A stretch of DNA of 13,710 nucleotides from Methanosarcina sp. UBA402 (lineage in GTDB: Archaea > Halobacteriota > Methanosarcinia > Methanosarcinales > Methanosarcinaceae): NCBI GenBank assembly GCA_002509325.1, contig DADO01000133.1, positions 1 to 13,710 of the forward strand, written 5' to 3'. Of the stretch, positions 1-7,853 are shown piece after piece (the stretch's first letter is position 1; each line of letters starts with the position of its first letter). Position numbers and translations under genes: made by a program. Below the pieces are notes generated by a model. That model saw nothing but the letters and a program-made list of their open reading frames with translations, did no database searches and was not told the origin of the DNA.

Positions 1-1
1 C

Positions 2-1033
2 CCTGCAAATCCCCTCGCTCAGACCACAACCGAACTGATGCAGGTATGCAACGCCTCCTGGCCAAAAGCCCACTTTGACAGCAAGATGATGGCAGACCTT
101 GCAGCCGCCCCTTATGAGGTTTGCGGCATTGAGGCTGCACGTCCCCAGTTTGATATTTCTCTTGAGGCGGAAGTTCTTGGGTGCAAACTTGACTGGAACA
201 AACCGGACAGGCCTCCCGTAACTGGCCCTGCTTATACAGACCCCTCAGATATAATCTGGCCAGATAACCTGGAAGAAGCCGGAAGAATACCGGTAGTGCT
301 CGGAGCAATTGAAGAACTGAGGAAGCGCTACGACGGCATGCTCCCTATTATCCCGGTACTTACATCCCCATTTACGGTAGCAGGTCACATAGCAGGTGTT
401 GAGAATATGGCCAGGTGGACAAAGACTGACCCGGAAAAAGCCCATGCCTTCATTGAAACAGCAACTGATTTCGTGATAGCTTACGGGAAGTTGCAGATTA
501 TTTACGGGGGACATATCATCTTCCTCGCTGATCCTTCGGCTTCCGGTGATCTGATTTCATCGGAAACATACAGGGAGTTCATACTTCCTTCCCATAAAAG
601 AATAGCACAGGAAATCAGCTGTCCCCAGATCCTGCACATCTGCGGAGATACCAGTAAACTCCTGCCTTATATAAAACAGAGTGGAATTGACTGTTTCTCC
701 TTTGATTCTGTTCCAGTCTGGTACTGCCGTCAGGTAATGGGCAACGAGATGTCCATTCTAGGAAGCCTGGACGTCATAAACCTGATGCCAAACGGCACTC
801 CCGAACAGGTTTATAACAGAACCCGGGAATGCATCTTGCAGGGAACTGATATTGTAGGAACTTCATGTGGGGTCTCATTTGGAACCTCCCTCGAAAATCT
901 CAGAGCATATGTAAGGGCCTGTAAAGAGACCTCAATCCCGAAATACGACGATGTTGAAGATCTTGTCAGGCAGATTGGAGTCGGTATTGGTAGGAATATG
1001 AAAGAAAATGTGCTGGGAGGGATGCAGGAATGA
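2..1033 (+). CDS. MtaA/MtbA-family corrinoid methyltransferase (UroD fold), 5' end outside window
   Basis: This is a zinc-dependent methyltransferase of the MtaA/MtbA/CmuA branch of the uroporphyrinogen decarboxylase superfamily. Characterised members move a methyl group between a corrinoid protein and a thiol, usually coenzyme M, in the cytoplasm. The zinc-ligand pattern His-x-Cys is visible in LHICGDT (H200, C202 counted from the ATG at 38), and a third ligand is likely C277 in GTSCGVSFG. The 75-residue spacing fits the family. The frame stays open from base 2 upstream of the ATG at 38, and those residues look like the conserved family N-terminus, so the ATG at 38 is probably internal. By family length (about 340 residues or slightly more) some 25 codons lie before the window. 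The stop overlaps the start of the corrinoid gene by four bases, so the two are co-translated and probably partners. The substrate is not determinable; a direct methyl-donor:corrinoid role, as for MtpA, is also possible. Confidence 0.85.
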   Translation, partial: PANPLAQTTTELMQVCNASWPKAHFDSKMMADLAAAPYEVCGIEAARPQFDISLEAEVLGCKLDWNKPDRPPVTGPAYTDPSDIIWPDNLEEAGRIPVVLGAIEELRKRYDGMLPIIPVLTSPFTVAGHIAGVENMARWTKTDPEKAHAFIETATDFVIAYGKLQIIYGGHIIFLADPSASGDLISSETYREFILPSHKRIAQEISCPQILHICGDTSKLLPYIKQSGIDCFSFDSVPVWYCRQVMGNEMSILGSLDVINLMPNGTPEQVYNRTRECILQGTDIVGTSCGVSFGTSLENLRAYVRACKETSIPKYDDVEDLVRQIGVGIGRNMKENVLGGMQE

Positions 1034-1857
1034 TCAGGCACATCGACGTTGCAGTTCAGAAGATATTCGAAATGAAAGAAAAAGAACCTGCAAAGTTTAA
1101 AAGACTCATTGAAGAAGGGATCATGATCGGCCTCGGGGTTGACCTTGGAGATAGAAACAAAGAAATGACTGTTGCTGACCAGATAAAGAAACAGAACAAG
1201 CCGAAAGATCCCGAATACACAGCCGTGGCAGAAGCAGTGATAGCTGGAGACCACGCCGAAACAATAAACCTCACAGCTACCCTGCTTGGAAAAGGAAAAG
1301 ACCCTACAGACCTGGTCTTAAATGCTCTTATGCCCGGAATTCAAACCGTATGTGAGCTTTACGACATGGGGGAGAGCTACGTGCCTGAAATCCTGCTGGC
1401 AAACGAAGCCCTTATAGGAGGAGTGGAACTCTGCCAGGAAAGAATAGGAGAAGTCCCCTCCCAGGGTAAGATAGTATCCCTCGTTATTGAAGGAGATGTG
1501 CATGACATAGGCAAGAATATTGTAGCCGCTATTCTCAGGGCAAACGGTTTCGAAGTAGTTGATCTAGGAAGAGACATAACAGTGGAAGCAGCCGTTAGAG
1601 CTGTAAAAGCAACAAACGCTGACCTTGTTACCGGAACGACCCTTATGAGCACAACCAAAGGAGGCCTTAAAGACCTTGCAGAGATTCTGGATTCTGAGGA
1701 CGTTCCTGTAGCCTGTGGCGGGGCTGCCATAGATAGGCATTTTGTCGATACCTTTGGCAATTCTGTATATGGAAAAACTCCGCTTGACGCAGTAAAAATT
1801 GCAAAGAAGATCTGTGCAGGAAAGAGCTGGAAAGAAGCCCGCAAGGAACTATACTGA
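1030..1857 (+). CDS. Methyltransferase corrinoid protein, MtaC/MtbC-like
   Basis: This 275-residue cobalamin-binding protein accepts and donates methyl groups through its bound corrinoid. An N-terminal extension (about 1-55) precedes a helical cap domain (about 60-140). The Rossmann-like B12 domain carries the base-off/His-on motif D156-x-H158-x-x-G161 (DVHDIGK), where H158 should be the lower cobalt ligand. Later glycine-rich motifs typical of the fold follow (TGTTLMSTT, ACGGAAI). The ATG overlaps the upstream TGA as ATGA, with a GGAGGG-like ribosome site about ten bases before it, so the start is well supported. The overlap with the MtaA-like gene and the downstream RamA-type activase make it the methyl carrier of this module. 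Among characterised proteins the C-terminal part looks closest to MtaC (methanol), but no MtaB-type partner is visible, so I do not assign a substrate. Confidence 0.9.
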   Translation: MIRHIDVAVQKIFEMKEKEPAKFKRLIEEGIMIGLGVDLGDRNKEMTVADQIKKQNKPKDPEYTAVAEAVIAGDHAETINLTATLLGKGKDPTDLVLNALMPGIQTVCELYDMGESYVPEILLANEALIGGVELCQERIGEVPSQGKIVSLVIEGDVHDIGKNIVAAILRANGFEVVDLGRDITVEAAVRAVKATNADLVTGTTLMSTTKGGLKDLAEILDSEDVPVACGGAAIDRHFVDTFGNSVYGKTPLDAVKIAKKICAGKSWKEARKELY

Positions 1858-1905
1858 TTTTACTCTACTTTCCAGCTCTCTTTTTATTTTTCTTCTTCGA
1901 GCTTT
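1858..1905 (+). terminator. Poly-T terminator region after the corrinoid gene
   Basis: Immediately after the stop the + strand becomes strongly pyrimidine-rich with several T runs (TTTT, TTTTT). This is typical of archaeal intrinsic termination, which needs T tracts rather than a strong hairpin. The rest of the gap up to 2102 is purine-rich, A-rich DNA with no gene, so the activase gene is probably transcribed separately, though read-through cannot be excluded. Confidence 0.5.
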
Positions 1906-2102
1906 ATCTCTCATATTAAATCATAAATTGTGAAATAGATGCTGGTCAGAAAATAAGCGCTGTAAGGTAAACAAATAAGGAATGCTGAAAAGTGAAAAGA
2001 AGGATCAGGAATAGAAAATGAAAACGAAAAAACAAGAAAAGTAAGAAAGCATAAACTGTAAAGGGATGAACAAAAACTTCATAAAAAATCCTGGGATAAA
2101 AT

Positions 2103-3704
2103 ATGGATCAGGCAATAAATATCGATATTGGTACCAGCGGGATTAGAGCCCAGCTCCTAAATCTTACGGATTCTTCCGTTCTCAGGACTGCAATTTTGTC
2201 CAGAAACCCGCTCCCTGGCGCAAATGTCGTTGACCATATGGACTTTGCGATTAGTTATGGGCAGGGTATAGCCCATGAAATTCTTATTTCAGCCATAAAC
2301 TCCCTGATAAGTAACCTTAAACCAGAAAACCTTAAGCGTATAGCCGTTTGTGGAAATCCGATCCAATTGTCGCTATTCGAAGGAATAGAAATCAGGGACC
2401 TTGCATTTGCGGGAAAAAACGCCCTCGAGAAAATACATGTAAAGCCTCTGGAAAGGAACGGGCATATAGTTTCAGGAAATAAGATCGGGCTTTACGCCGA
2501 TGTTGATGTGATTATCCCGCCTTCGGTAAGGCATGAAATCGGAGCTGATGCCCTTGCTATGATGATAAAGAGTGGGTTTCTGGACACTCCCGAAACGTGT
2601 ATGGTCACAGATTACGGGACAAATGCCGAGATGGCCCTGAGAGTAGGCGACAGAATATACACAGGATCGGCTGCTGCAGGCCCTGTTATCGAAGGACAGC
2701 AGATCAGCAAAGGAATGCTGGCAACGCCTGGAGCGATTGCCGACCTGAAGCTTTCCGGAGGCTGGCAAGCGCTTGTCCTTGATGAAAAACTCAGGCTGGT
2801 AGAAGGGCCAAGAATAGATCTGCGCAACAGGACTTTTAAAGCCACCGGATATCCTGCAAAGGGAATTACAGGTACGGGCGTAATTGCCCTTATGTATGCA
2901 GGGCTCGTAACTGGTATAATAAAGCCTCCTCATATTGAAGGCAATATAATTCGGCTCGGAAAGGAAATTACATTTACAGAAGAAGATGTAATCGAAGCCG
3001 GAAAAGCCTTCGGAGCCCTGAGAGCAGGTCACTTGACCCTGATGCATGAGGCAGGGATAGCATACGAAGACTTGGAAACAATGTACATGTGTGGGGCAAG
3101 CGGAACGCATGTAGACCCTCTAAAAGCCCGCTTTACAGGCATTGTGCCTGCAACGCCTAAACGGATTATCCAGTGTGGAAACACTTCCCTGGAACTTGCA
3201 AAAGACCTTGCTCTCGATCCCGACTACCTCTCCTATCTCAATGAAATGAAGAAATCGGTCCTCTCAAATCATATAATGTTTGCCTCGTCCCCAACCTTTG
3301 AAGCCATCTACGTCCAGGAAATAGCCCTATGGAATGAAGGGATGCCGCTTGAAAAGTATAACTCAAACCTAGAAAGATCAGGCATCCAACCTATCCCGCA
3401 AAAATTTCAGGAAGTCATTATTGAAAGAAAATCTGAAACGGATATCTGTGATCTTGGAAAAAGCCTTGAGATCATGGAGTCAAAATGGGGTTTTACCGCT
3501 ACCATTCAGTGCAGCGGTTGTGATACCTGTGTGAAAGAATGCCCTGAAGAGGCTCTTTCAAGAGAATACGAGAGTTTTGAGATCAATAATGAAAGATGTC
3601 TCGGTACTGCCTGCAGAAGGTGTGAAGAAAGGTGCCCTGAAAAGAGGTTCTCGATCAGTGACTTTAAGCTCGAACTTCCAGAGTCCGTAGAGATGAGACA
3701 ATAA
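2103..3704 (+). CDS. RamA-type corrinoid protein reductive activase (ATP-dependent, 2x[4Fe-4S])
   Basis: This 533-residue protein matches the length and plan of RamA, the ATP-dependent iron-sulfur enzyme that reduces inactive Co(II) corrinoid proteins to methyl-accepting Co(I). An N-terminal ASKHA-like nucleotide-binding region starts with INIDIGTSGIRAQLL. Family blocks follow: CGNPIQLSLF, HEIGADALAMM, DYGTNAEMALRVGD and GITGTGV. The C-terminal ferredoxin-like domain has two cluster motifs: C470-x2-C473-x2-C476-x3-C480-P, and C499-x4-C504-x2-C507-x3-C511-P. All eight cysteines are present, so the enzyme looks functional. The ATG at 2103 follows a weak GGGAT site. Methanosarcina genomes typically hold several RamA paralogues beside methyltransferase genes. 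I infer that this copy serves the MtaA-like/corrinoid pair upstream; it is not necessarily the methylamine RamA itself. Confidence 0.9.
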   Translation: MDQAINIDIGTSGIRAQLLNLTDSSVLRTAILSRNPLPGANVVDHMDFAISYGQGIAHEILISAINSLISNLKPENLKRIAVCGNPIQLSLFEGIEIRDLAFAGKNALEKIHVKPLERNGHIVSGNKIGLYADVDVIIPPSVRHEIGADALAMMIKSGFLDTPETCMVTDYGTNAEMALRVGDRIYTGSAAAGPVIEGQQISKGMLATPGAIADLKLSGGWQALVLDEKLRLVEGPRIDLRNRTFKATGYPAKGITGTGVIALMYAGLVTGIIKPPHIEGNIIRLGKEITFTEEDVIEAGKAFGALRAGHLTLMHEAGIAYEDLETMYMCGASGTHVDPLKARFTGIVPATPKRIIQCGNTSLELAKDLALDPDYLSYLNEMKKSVLSNHIMFASSPTFEAIYVQEIALWNEGMPLEKYNSNLERSGIQPIPQKFQEVIIERKSETDICDLGKSLEIMESKWGFTATIQCSGCDTCVKECPEEALSREYESFEINNERCLGTACRRCEERCPEKRFSISDFKLELPESVEMRQ

Positions 3705-3738
3705 AATAGAACAAAAAGGCGGAACAGTAATCTTACAA

Positions 3739-3783
3739 GAGTAACTTTACTCAGACCTGACACGAATTATTTTACTCAGTAAA
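3739..3783. promoter_or_regulatory. Paired palindromes upstream of the PAP2 gene (candidate operator)
   Basis: Two short inverted repeats share the half-site TTACTC. GAGTAA-CT-TTACTC lies at 3739-3752, and TTTACT-C-AGTAAA at 3771-3783. The nine bases TTTACTCAG are also repeated directly at 3746-3754 and 3771-3779, 25 bp apart. They sit 160-210 bp before the PAP2 gene and just after the activase gene. A regulator-binding pair is possible, and so is chance in AT-rich DNA. Confidence 0.25.
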
Positions 3784-3946
3784 CTAAAAAATAATTATTC
3801 AGCTTTGAAGAGGATTCCAGTTATACATAGGTACAAAACAATACAAATTTAAAATAGTTCTCCTGAATACATCGTCAAAACCTCAATAATACGGAATAGA
3901 TCTAAATTTTTCCTGATTCCAGATATTCAGTTTAACCGGGAACTTT

Positions 3947-5038
3947 TTGGACAAAACTGAGCATATCTGCAGGCAAATATTTAATCAGGAGTCAGAGCCC
4001 TTGTTCCAGACTGAACCTATACTCTATCTGCAATCCCTTGGAAACGATTGGCTTACATCCCTCATGATTCTAATAACTTCAATGGGATCGTCGGCTTTTT
4101 TAGCTGCCATAGTAATTATCGTAACTTTCGGGATTAATTTCCGGAAAGGTTTCCTTTTGTTCCAGCTCTTAATCTGGACAGGTCTGATTACCGAAATCAT
4201 TAAGACAGTGGTCGCCTTTCCAAGGCCGGATTTTGTAGATAATAGAGTCCTTAACCTTGAATATGGAGTGAAAAATACCTCGCCTTTCAGTGGGGAAGGA
4301 CCTGAAGGTATATTCAAACTTCCCGACAAAGAAGTCCTTGAGACCTTTCACCTTCAAGAAACGCTTAACCATTCTCCTTTCGGTTTCCCTTCCGGGCATG
4401 TCGCAATTACAACTGCACTTTGGGGAGGAAGCTCTGAGATTTTCAACAGACGGATTATCAAAATGATGGCTCCTGTTATGATATTTCTTGTAGCTTTGTC
4501 GAGGATGTACCTAGGAAGACATTTTCTGGGAGATATAATGGGAGGAGTTATTATAGGCTTATTTTTACTGATTGCTTTTACTCTCTTTCTCAAAAGCTCC
4601 CTGAAAGAAGAGTTTTTCAAGAAAGAGAATTTTGAACTCGCATTCAGGCATAAGAACCTAATTTTGTACTTCATTCTGTTTGTTATTCCTCCTGTTCTGA
4701 CAGCCTTATCTCTGATAAGTGCTGATGTAGCAGGTTTCTTCCTTGGTACGAATGTGGCATACGTTCTGATTATACGAAAAGGGCTCCCTGATGATGAGGG
4801 AAGTGTTGAACAGAGAGTTTTGAGAATAGTTACTGCACTTCTATTGTTTGGAATCTCCAGCTTTATTCTTGATGTCGGGCTCGAGACTCTCGAAACTACA
4901 GTCTATTTTAGTTTTAAACTCATCGAATTCTTAGAAGCATTCATACCTGCATCTACAATCTGGGTGTCCGTAGTTGTCTGCACAAAGCTCAACCTGTATA
5001 GAAGAGAAAAAGAACTCTTAAGCAGCCAGAGCATATAA
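3947..5038 (+). CDS. Membrane PAP2-family phosphatase
   Basis: This 363-residue integral membrane protein contains the complete three-part PAP2 (type 2 phosphatidic acid phosphatase) signature. K86-x6-R93-P94 is the first part, P148-S149-G150-H151 the second, and S185-R186-x5-H192-x3-D196 the third. H192 should be the nucleophile and H151 the acid/base. The domain (about 15-215) has several membrane helices. A second block of hydrophobic helices (about 235-350) follows, making the protein longer than a minimal PAP2 protein; I do not recognise that block. The start is TTG at 3947. No ATG or GTG lies in frame between it and the upstream stop, and later ATGs would remove the family's N-terminal helix. 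Likely substrates are lipid or polyprenyl phosphates, but the sequence does not say which. It stands alone, with over 240 bp before and 900 bp after it. Confidence 0.85.
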   Translation: MDKTEHICRQIFNQESEPLFQTEPILYLQSLGNDWLTSLMILITSMGSSAFLAAIVIIVTFGINFRKGFLLFQLLIWTGLITEIIKTVVAFPRPDFVDNRVLNLEYGVKNTSPFSGEGPEGIFKLPDKEVLETFHLQETLNHSPFGFPSGHVAITTALWGGSSEIFNRRIIKMMAPVMIFLVALSRMYLGRHFLGDIMGGVIIGLFLLIAFTLFLKSSLKEEFFKKENFELAFRHKNLILYFILFVIPPVLTALSLISADVAGFFLGTNVAYVLIIRKGLPDDEGSVEQRVLRIVTALLLFGISSFILDVGLETLETTVYFSFKLIEFLEAFIPASTIWVSVVVCTKLNLYRREKELLSSQSI

Positions 5039-5210
5039 TGGAATAGAAATGTATTAAAAAAGAACGGAATGGAGTAGAAATTCAACAAAAAAGAATAAAA
5101 TAGAAATTTCGTAAAAATTCGGCAAAACTATTTAAGAACTATTAAAGACCGGATTTAAGATTCATTTAAACCACAACCACAGCACCCGCTTTGTGGCTTA
5201 TGATTTGACT

Positions 5211-5248
5211 CATCAAATTCTTTACAGATCATCAAATTCTTTACAGAT
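5211..5248. repeat. Perfect 19-bp tandem duplication
   Basis: The 19-bp unit CATCAAATTCTTTACAGAT occurs twice back to back, at 5211-5229 and 5230-5248, with no mismatch. It lies in non-coding DNA. A perfect copy suggests a recent slippage duplication. Confidence 0.9.
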
Positions 5249-5427
5249 TATGTTTTCATCCGGGCTGAACTTATGGGTTATACTTCCATCATATATAATA
5301 AGTAAAGGGAGCAAAAACGCACATAAGATTGATATGTAGAGACGTTGCCTGTCCAATTCAGACTGCCCCAAATAATAGAATCAATAAACGCCAAAAAATC
5401 CAGAAGTTGTTCCCAGAAAAAAAATCT

Positions 5428-5488
5428 CCTGTATGTAATGATTCCGACCCTGTATGTAATGATCCCGATATTCCTTCCGATATTCCTT
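5428..5488. repeat. 21-bp and 12-bp tandem repeats, nested end to end
   Basis: A 21-bp unit starting CCTGTATGTAATGAT is at 5428-5448 and again, with two changes, at 5449-5469. It runs directly into a 12-bp unit CCGATATTCCTT, repeated perfectly at 5465-5476 and 5477-5488. Both periods are multiples of three. On the + strand the array reads as a repetitive hydrophobic peptide (LYVMIPTLYVMIP...), but no credible gene surrounds it. Confidence 0.8.
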
Positions 5489-5948
5489 ATAACTATATTC
5501 CTAGATAGTGACTGGCAAATCCTGGCTGAAACCTGTAGAATTAAATAAATCAATGGTTTTGCTATCAGGAACTAACTTAGAGGATTTTCCAAGTCCTATT
5601 TGTCTTATGTCCCAGGAAAACTATATATCTCAGAACCTGAAAGAAGATCATATATATTATATGAAGACAGAAATAGTGATAATAAGTTTCAGGCAAGCAT
5701 ATAGAGGCAGACAAATAAATCACAGTAAGGCTCTACACTGCATTATCTAAAGAGGCAAGATGAAATATATGAAATTAAAAAATAAAAATTGTTGAAGGAA
5801 AAACATTAAATCATCAGAAATTAATTTACTTTGTGTTTATTCATAAGGAATAACTTAAATAATGCTTTTGACTATTGAGCGTATTCATAATTCACCGGAG
5901 AAACAACTAACTGAAAACCGCAACCTGTCGGTTGTAATCAATGGAAAA

Positions 5949-5979
5949 GACCCTAGGGTCCTTTCAGCATGGACAGGGT
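5949..5979 (+). promoter_or_regulatory. Hairpin in the pdxS leader
   Basis: GACCCTAGGGTC at 5949-5960 is a perfect 12-bp palindrome. In RNA a longer alternative is possible: ACCCT (5950-5954) pairs with AGGGT (5975-5979), and GTCC (5958-5961) pairs with GGAC (5971-5974), giving nine pairs with one three-base bulge and a nine-base loop. A smaller stem CAACC/GGTTG lies just before it near 5922-5935. If the TATA-like stretch near 5850 is used, these lie in a leader of about 145 bases. A regulatory role is speculative. Confidence 0.3.
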
Positions 5980-6030
5980 TTCCCACGGCATAGAGCTTAT
6001 AATCATATCAAAACAGAGAGGACGACATTC

Positions 6031-6927
6031 ATGGACTTTGAAAAATTAAGACACGGGACAGAACTTATCAAGCGGGGCTTTGCAAGAATGCAGAAAGGGG
6101 GTGTGATCATGGATGTTACAACTCCAGAACAGGCCAGGATCGCAGAAGAAGCCGGAGCAGTTGCTGTTATGGCCCTCCAGGCTGTCCCTGCAGATATCAG
6201 GAAAGCGGGTGGAGTTGCCAGGATGGCCGATCCTGAGATTATCCAGCAGATCATTGATATGGTTACAATCCCGGTAATGGCGAAAGCCAGGATCGGGCAC
6301 TTTGTTGAAGCCGAAATCTTAGAAGCCTTGGGTGTTGACATGGTGGATGAATCCGAAGTCCTGACTCCTGCTGACCCTTACTACCATATAGACAAAACAC
6401 AGTTTACCGTGCCTTTTGTCTGCGGAGCCCGAAACCTCGGAGAAGCCCTCCGAAGAATTAACGAAGGGGCAGCTATGATCCGCACGAAAGGAGAAGCCGG
6501 AACAGGAGATGTCAGCCAGGCAGTTAAGCATATGAAGCAGATCCAGGGAGAAATCCGTGCTCTTGCCGGAAAGACTAAAGAAGAACTGATTATGGTTGCA
6601 AGAGACATCGAAGCTCCTATCGAACTTGTAATCGAAACCGCAAAGATGCAGCGCCTGCCAGTTGTAAACTTTGCAGCCGGTGGAATTGCGACCCCTGCGG
6701 ATGCAGCCCTTATGATGCGGCTTGGGGTAGACGGAGTCTTTGTGGGCTCAGGAATTTTTAAAGCCGAAAACCCAGAGAAGATGGCAAAAGCAATCGTTGA
6801 AGCCGTAAATAACTTTGATAATCCTGCAAAACTTGCAGAAATCTCAAAAGGTGTGGGCGCAGGCATGAAAGGCATCAGTGCAGACATGATCCCTGCCCAG
6901 GAAGCCCTTCAGGAGCGCGGTTGGTAA
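6031..6927 (+). CDS. pdxS: Pyridoxal 5'-phosphate synthase, lyase subunit PdxS
   Basis: PdxS builds pyridoxal 5'-phosphate from ribose 5-phosphate, glyceraldehyde 3-phosphate and ammonia delivered by PdxT, in the cytoplasmic DXP-independent vitamin B6 pathway. The 298-residue (beta/alpha)8 barrel has the usual length. Visible landmarks are D28 in VIMDVTT, the Schiff-base lysine K85 in PVMAKARIGH, the second catalytic lysine K153 in RTKGEAGTG, and the C-terminal phosphate-binding block GGIATPADAA/GVFVGSGIF. An upstream in-frame ATG exists at 5941, but it would add 30 residues with no family resemblance. The ATG at 6031 has GAGAGGA eight bases upstream and gives the standard N-terminus (MDFEKLRHGTELIKRGFA), so I choose it. 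pdxT follows after a hairpin-rich spacer. Confidence 0.97.
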   Translation: MDFEKLRHGTELIKRGFARMQKGGVIMDVTTPEQARIAEEAGAVAVMALQAVPADIRKAGGVARMADPEIIQQIIDMVTIPVMAKARIGHFVEAEILEALGVDMVDESEVLTPADPYYHIDKTQFTVPFVCGARNLGEALRRINEGAAMIRTKGEAGTGDVSQAVKHMKQIQGEIRALAGKTKEELIMVARDIEAPIELVIETAKMQRLPVVNFAAGGIATPADAALMMRLGVDGVFVGSGIFKAENPEKMAKAIVEAVNNFDNPAKLAEISKGVGAGMKGISADMIPAQEALQERGW

Positions 6928-7066
6928 CGCAAACTTTTTCAAAAAAAGTTTGATCACAAACCTTTTGAGAAAAGGTTTGATCGAAAACCCCTAGCGACGG
7001 CGTGATCAACCGCAAACCTTTTGAGAAAAGGTTTGATCGAAAACCCCTAGCGACGGCGTGATCAAC
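6928..7066. repeat. 56-bp tandem repeat with hairpins, directly after pdxS
   Basis: A 54-bp block occurs twice with no mismatch (6957-7010 and 7013-7066, period 56 bp). Each copy opens with a perfect hairpin of 9-bp arms, AAACCTTTT-gag-AAAAGGTTT (6958-6978 and 7014-7034), and has TTGATC/GATCAA ends around a 21-base interior. A partial third copy begins one base after the pdxS stop (6928-6956). Its hairpin is AAACTTTTT-caa-AAAAAGTTT, where both arms changed together, so pairing is preserved. This points to a repeated structured element, probably a dispersed Methanosarcina intergenic repeat. It may also act as a terminator or mRNA stabiliser for pdxS. Confidence 0.8.
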
Positions 7067-7068
7067 CG

Positions 7069-7083
7069 GCGCAACGGTTGCGC
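7069..7083. other. GC-rich hairpin in the pdxS-pdxT spacer
   Basis: GCGCAA-cgg-TTGCGC forms a perfect 6-bp stem with a three-base loop, immediately after the tandem repeats. An alternative pairing AACCG/CGGTT (from 7064) competes with it. Confidence 0.5.
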
Positions 7084-7112
7084 TTAAGCGGGCGATTTTA
7101 GAAGAATTCGCG

Positions 7113-7157
7113 TTTAGCTTCTTTCAAGAAGCTAAAATTTTTATTTTTAATAGATTT
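7113..7157 (+). terminator. Strong hairpin plus T tract between pdxS and pdxT
   Basis: TTTAGCTTCT-ttca-AGAAGCTAAA (7113-7136) is a perfect 10-bp stem with a four-base loop. It is followed by ATTTTTATTTTT, the layout of an intrinsic terminator. With the repeats before it, it would separate pdxS transcription from pdxT. Confidence 0.6.
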
Positions 7158-7253
7158 ATTCTAATAGTTTTTCTTACTGGCTGTAAGTAACAATTCAATT
7201 TTTTATTTTTGGATCAACAGGTAAAGAGTTAGTTCTGGAAGATGGTGTTTTTA

Positions 7254-7853
7254 ATGAAAATTGGTGTAATCGCTATTCAGGGAGCGGTTTCTGAGCATAT
7301 TGATGCTTTAAGGAGAGCCCTTGAGAAGAGGGGAGTGGATGCAGAGGTAGTTGCGATTAAGCATAAGGGTATTGTTCCAGAATGCGGTGGAATTGTGATT
7401 CCTGGCGGGGAGAGTACAACGCTTTGCAGACTGCTTTTCCGTGAGGGGATTGCGGAAGAGATTAAGGATGCGGCTGCAAGAGGTGTTCCAATTCTTGGGA
7501 CCTGTGCAGGCTTGATTGTGCTTGCAAAGGAAGGTGACGAACAGGTTGAGAAAACCAGCCAGGAATTGCTCGGGATTATGGATACGAGAGTAAACAGGAA
7601 TGCTTTTGGAAGGCAGAAGGATTCGTTTGAATCCGAACTTGAAATTGAGATCCTTGATTCTTCTTTTACCGGTGTGTTTATAAGAGCTCCAGGAATCGTG
7701 AGCTGTGGGCCTGGAGTCCGCGTGCTTTCCAGGCTTGATAACCTGATTATTGCTGCAGAGCAGGGAAATGTGCTGGCTCTTGCTTTCCATCCGGAATTAT
7801 CCGAGGATCTGCGGATTCACCAGTACTTCCTGGGTAAAGTGTTCAATTGTTAA
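7254..7853 (+). CDS. pdxT: Pyridoxal 5'-phosphate synthase, glutaminase subunit PdxT
   Basis: PdxT hydrolyses glutamine and channels the ammonia to PdxS in the PLP synthase complex. The 199-residue class I glutamine amidotransferase shows the nucleophile C84 in GTCAGLIVL, the catalytic pair H179 and E181 in FHPELSED, and the family block PGGESTT. The N-terminus MKIGVIAIQGAVSEH is the standard one. An ATG four codons upstream (7242) would add MVFL. I prefer 7254 because GGTG at 7244-7247 lies at ribosome-site distance and family members start MKIGV. pdxT and pdxS are often adjacent. Here 326 bp of hairpins and T-rich DNA lie between them, so pdxT may have its own promoter; I could not pick out a clear TATA box. 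Confidence 0.95.
   Translation: MKIGVIAIQGAVSEHIDALRRALEKRGVDAEVVAIKHKGIVPECGGIVIPGGESTTLCRLLFREGIAEEIKDAAARGVPILGTCAGLIVLAKEGDEQVEKTSQELLGIMDTRVNRNAFGRQKDSFESELEIEILDSSFTGVFIRAPGIVSCGPGVRVLSRLDNLIIAAEQGNVLALAFHPELSEDLRIHQYFLGKVFNC

Larger units (their letters stand above)
5039..5940. other. Long intergenic region with tandem repeats and no convincing gene
   Basis: I find no supported gene in this stretch of about 0.9 kb. Short frames occur (5345-5548 and 5508-5750), but they lack ribosome sites, family resemblance and normal composition. Three degenerate A-rich units built on TAGAAAT occur at 5044, 5075 and 5101. A small inverted repeat CCACAA/TTGTGG lies at 5171-5196. Clear tandem repeats lie at 5211-5248 and 5428-5488. 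The right end (about 5845-5940) should contain the pdxS promoter: a TATA-like stretch (TAACTTAAATAAT) occurs near 5850. Confidence 0.5.

Noticed and set aside
245..514. Reverse-strand open frame within the methyltransferase gene (and similar ones at 811-1254, 1377-1844, 2472-3110 and 6381-6887)
   Set aside because: They lie opposite strongly supported + strand genes and show no family motifs or ribosome sites; they are shadows of real coding sequence.
5345..5548. 67-codon + frame with hydrophobic repeats
   Set aside because: TTG start without a ribosome site; most of its hydrophobic stretch is generated by tandem DNA repeats.
5508..5750. 80-codon + frame
   Set aside because: GTG start, no ribosome site, no recognisable motif, overlaps another spurious frame.
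5941..6030. Upstream in-frame ATG extending PdxS by 30 residues
   Set aside because: The extra residues match nothing in the family, and the ATG at 6031 has a good ribosome site and the standard N-terminus.
6957..7066. CRISPR array
   Set aside because: Two near-adjacent 54-bp copies have no unique spacers of CRISPR length between them; this is a tandem structured repeat.
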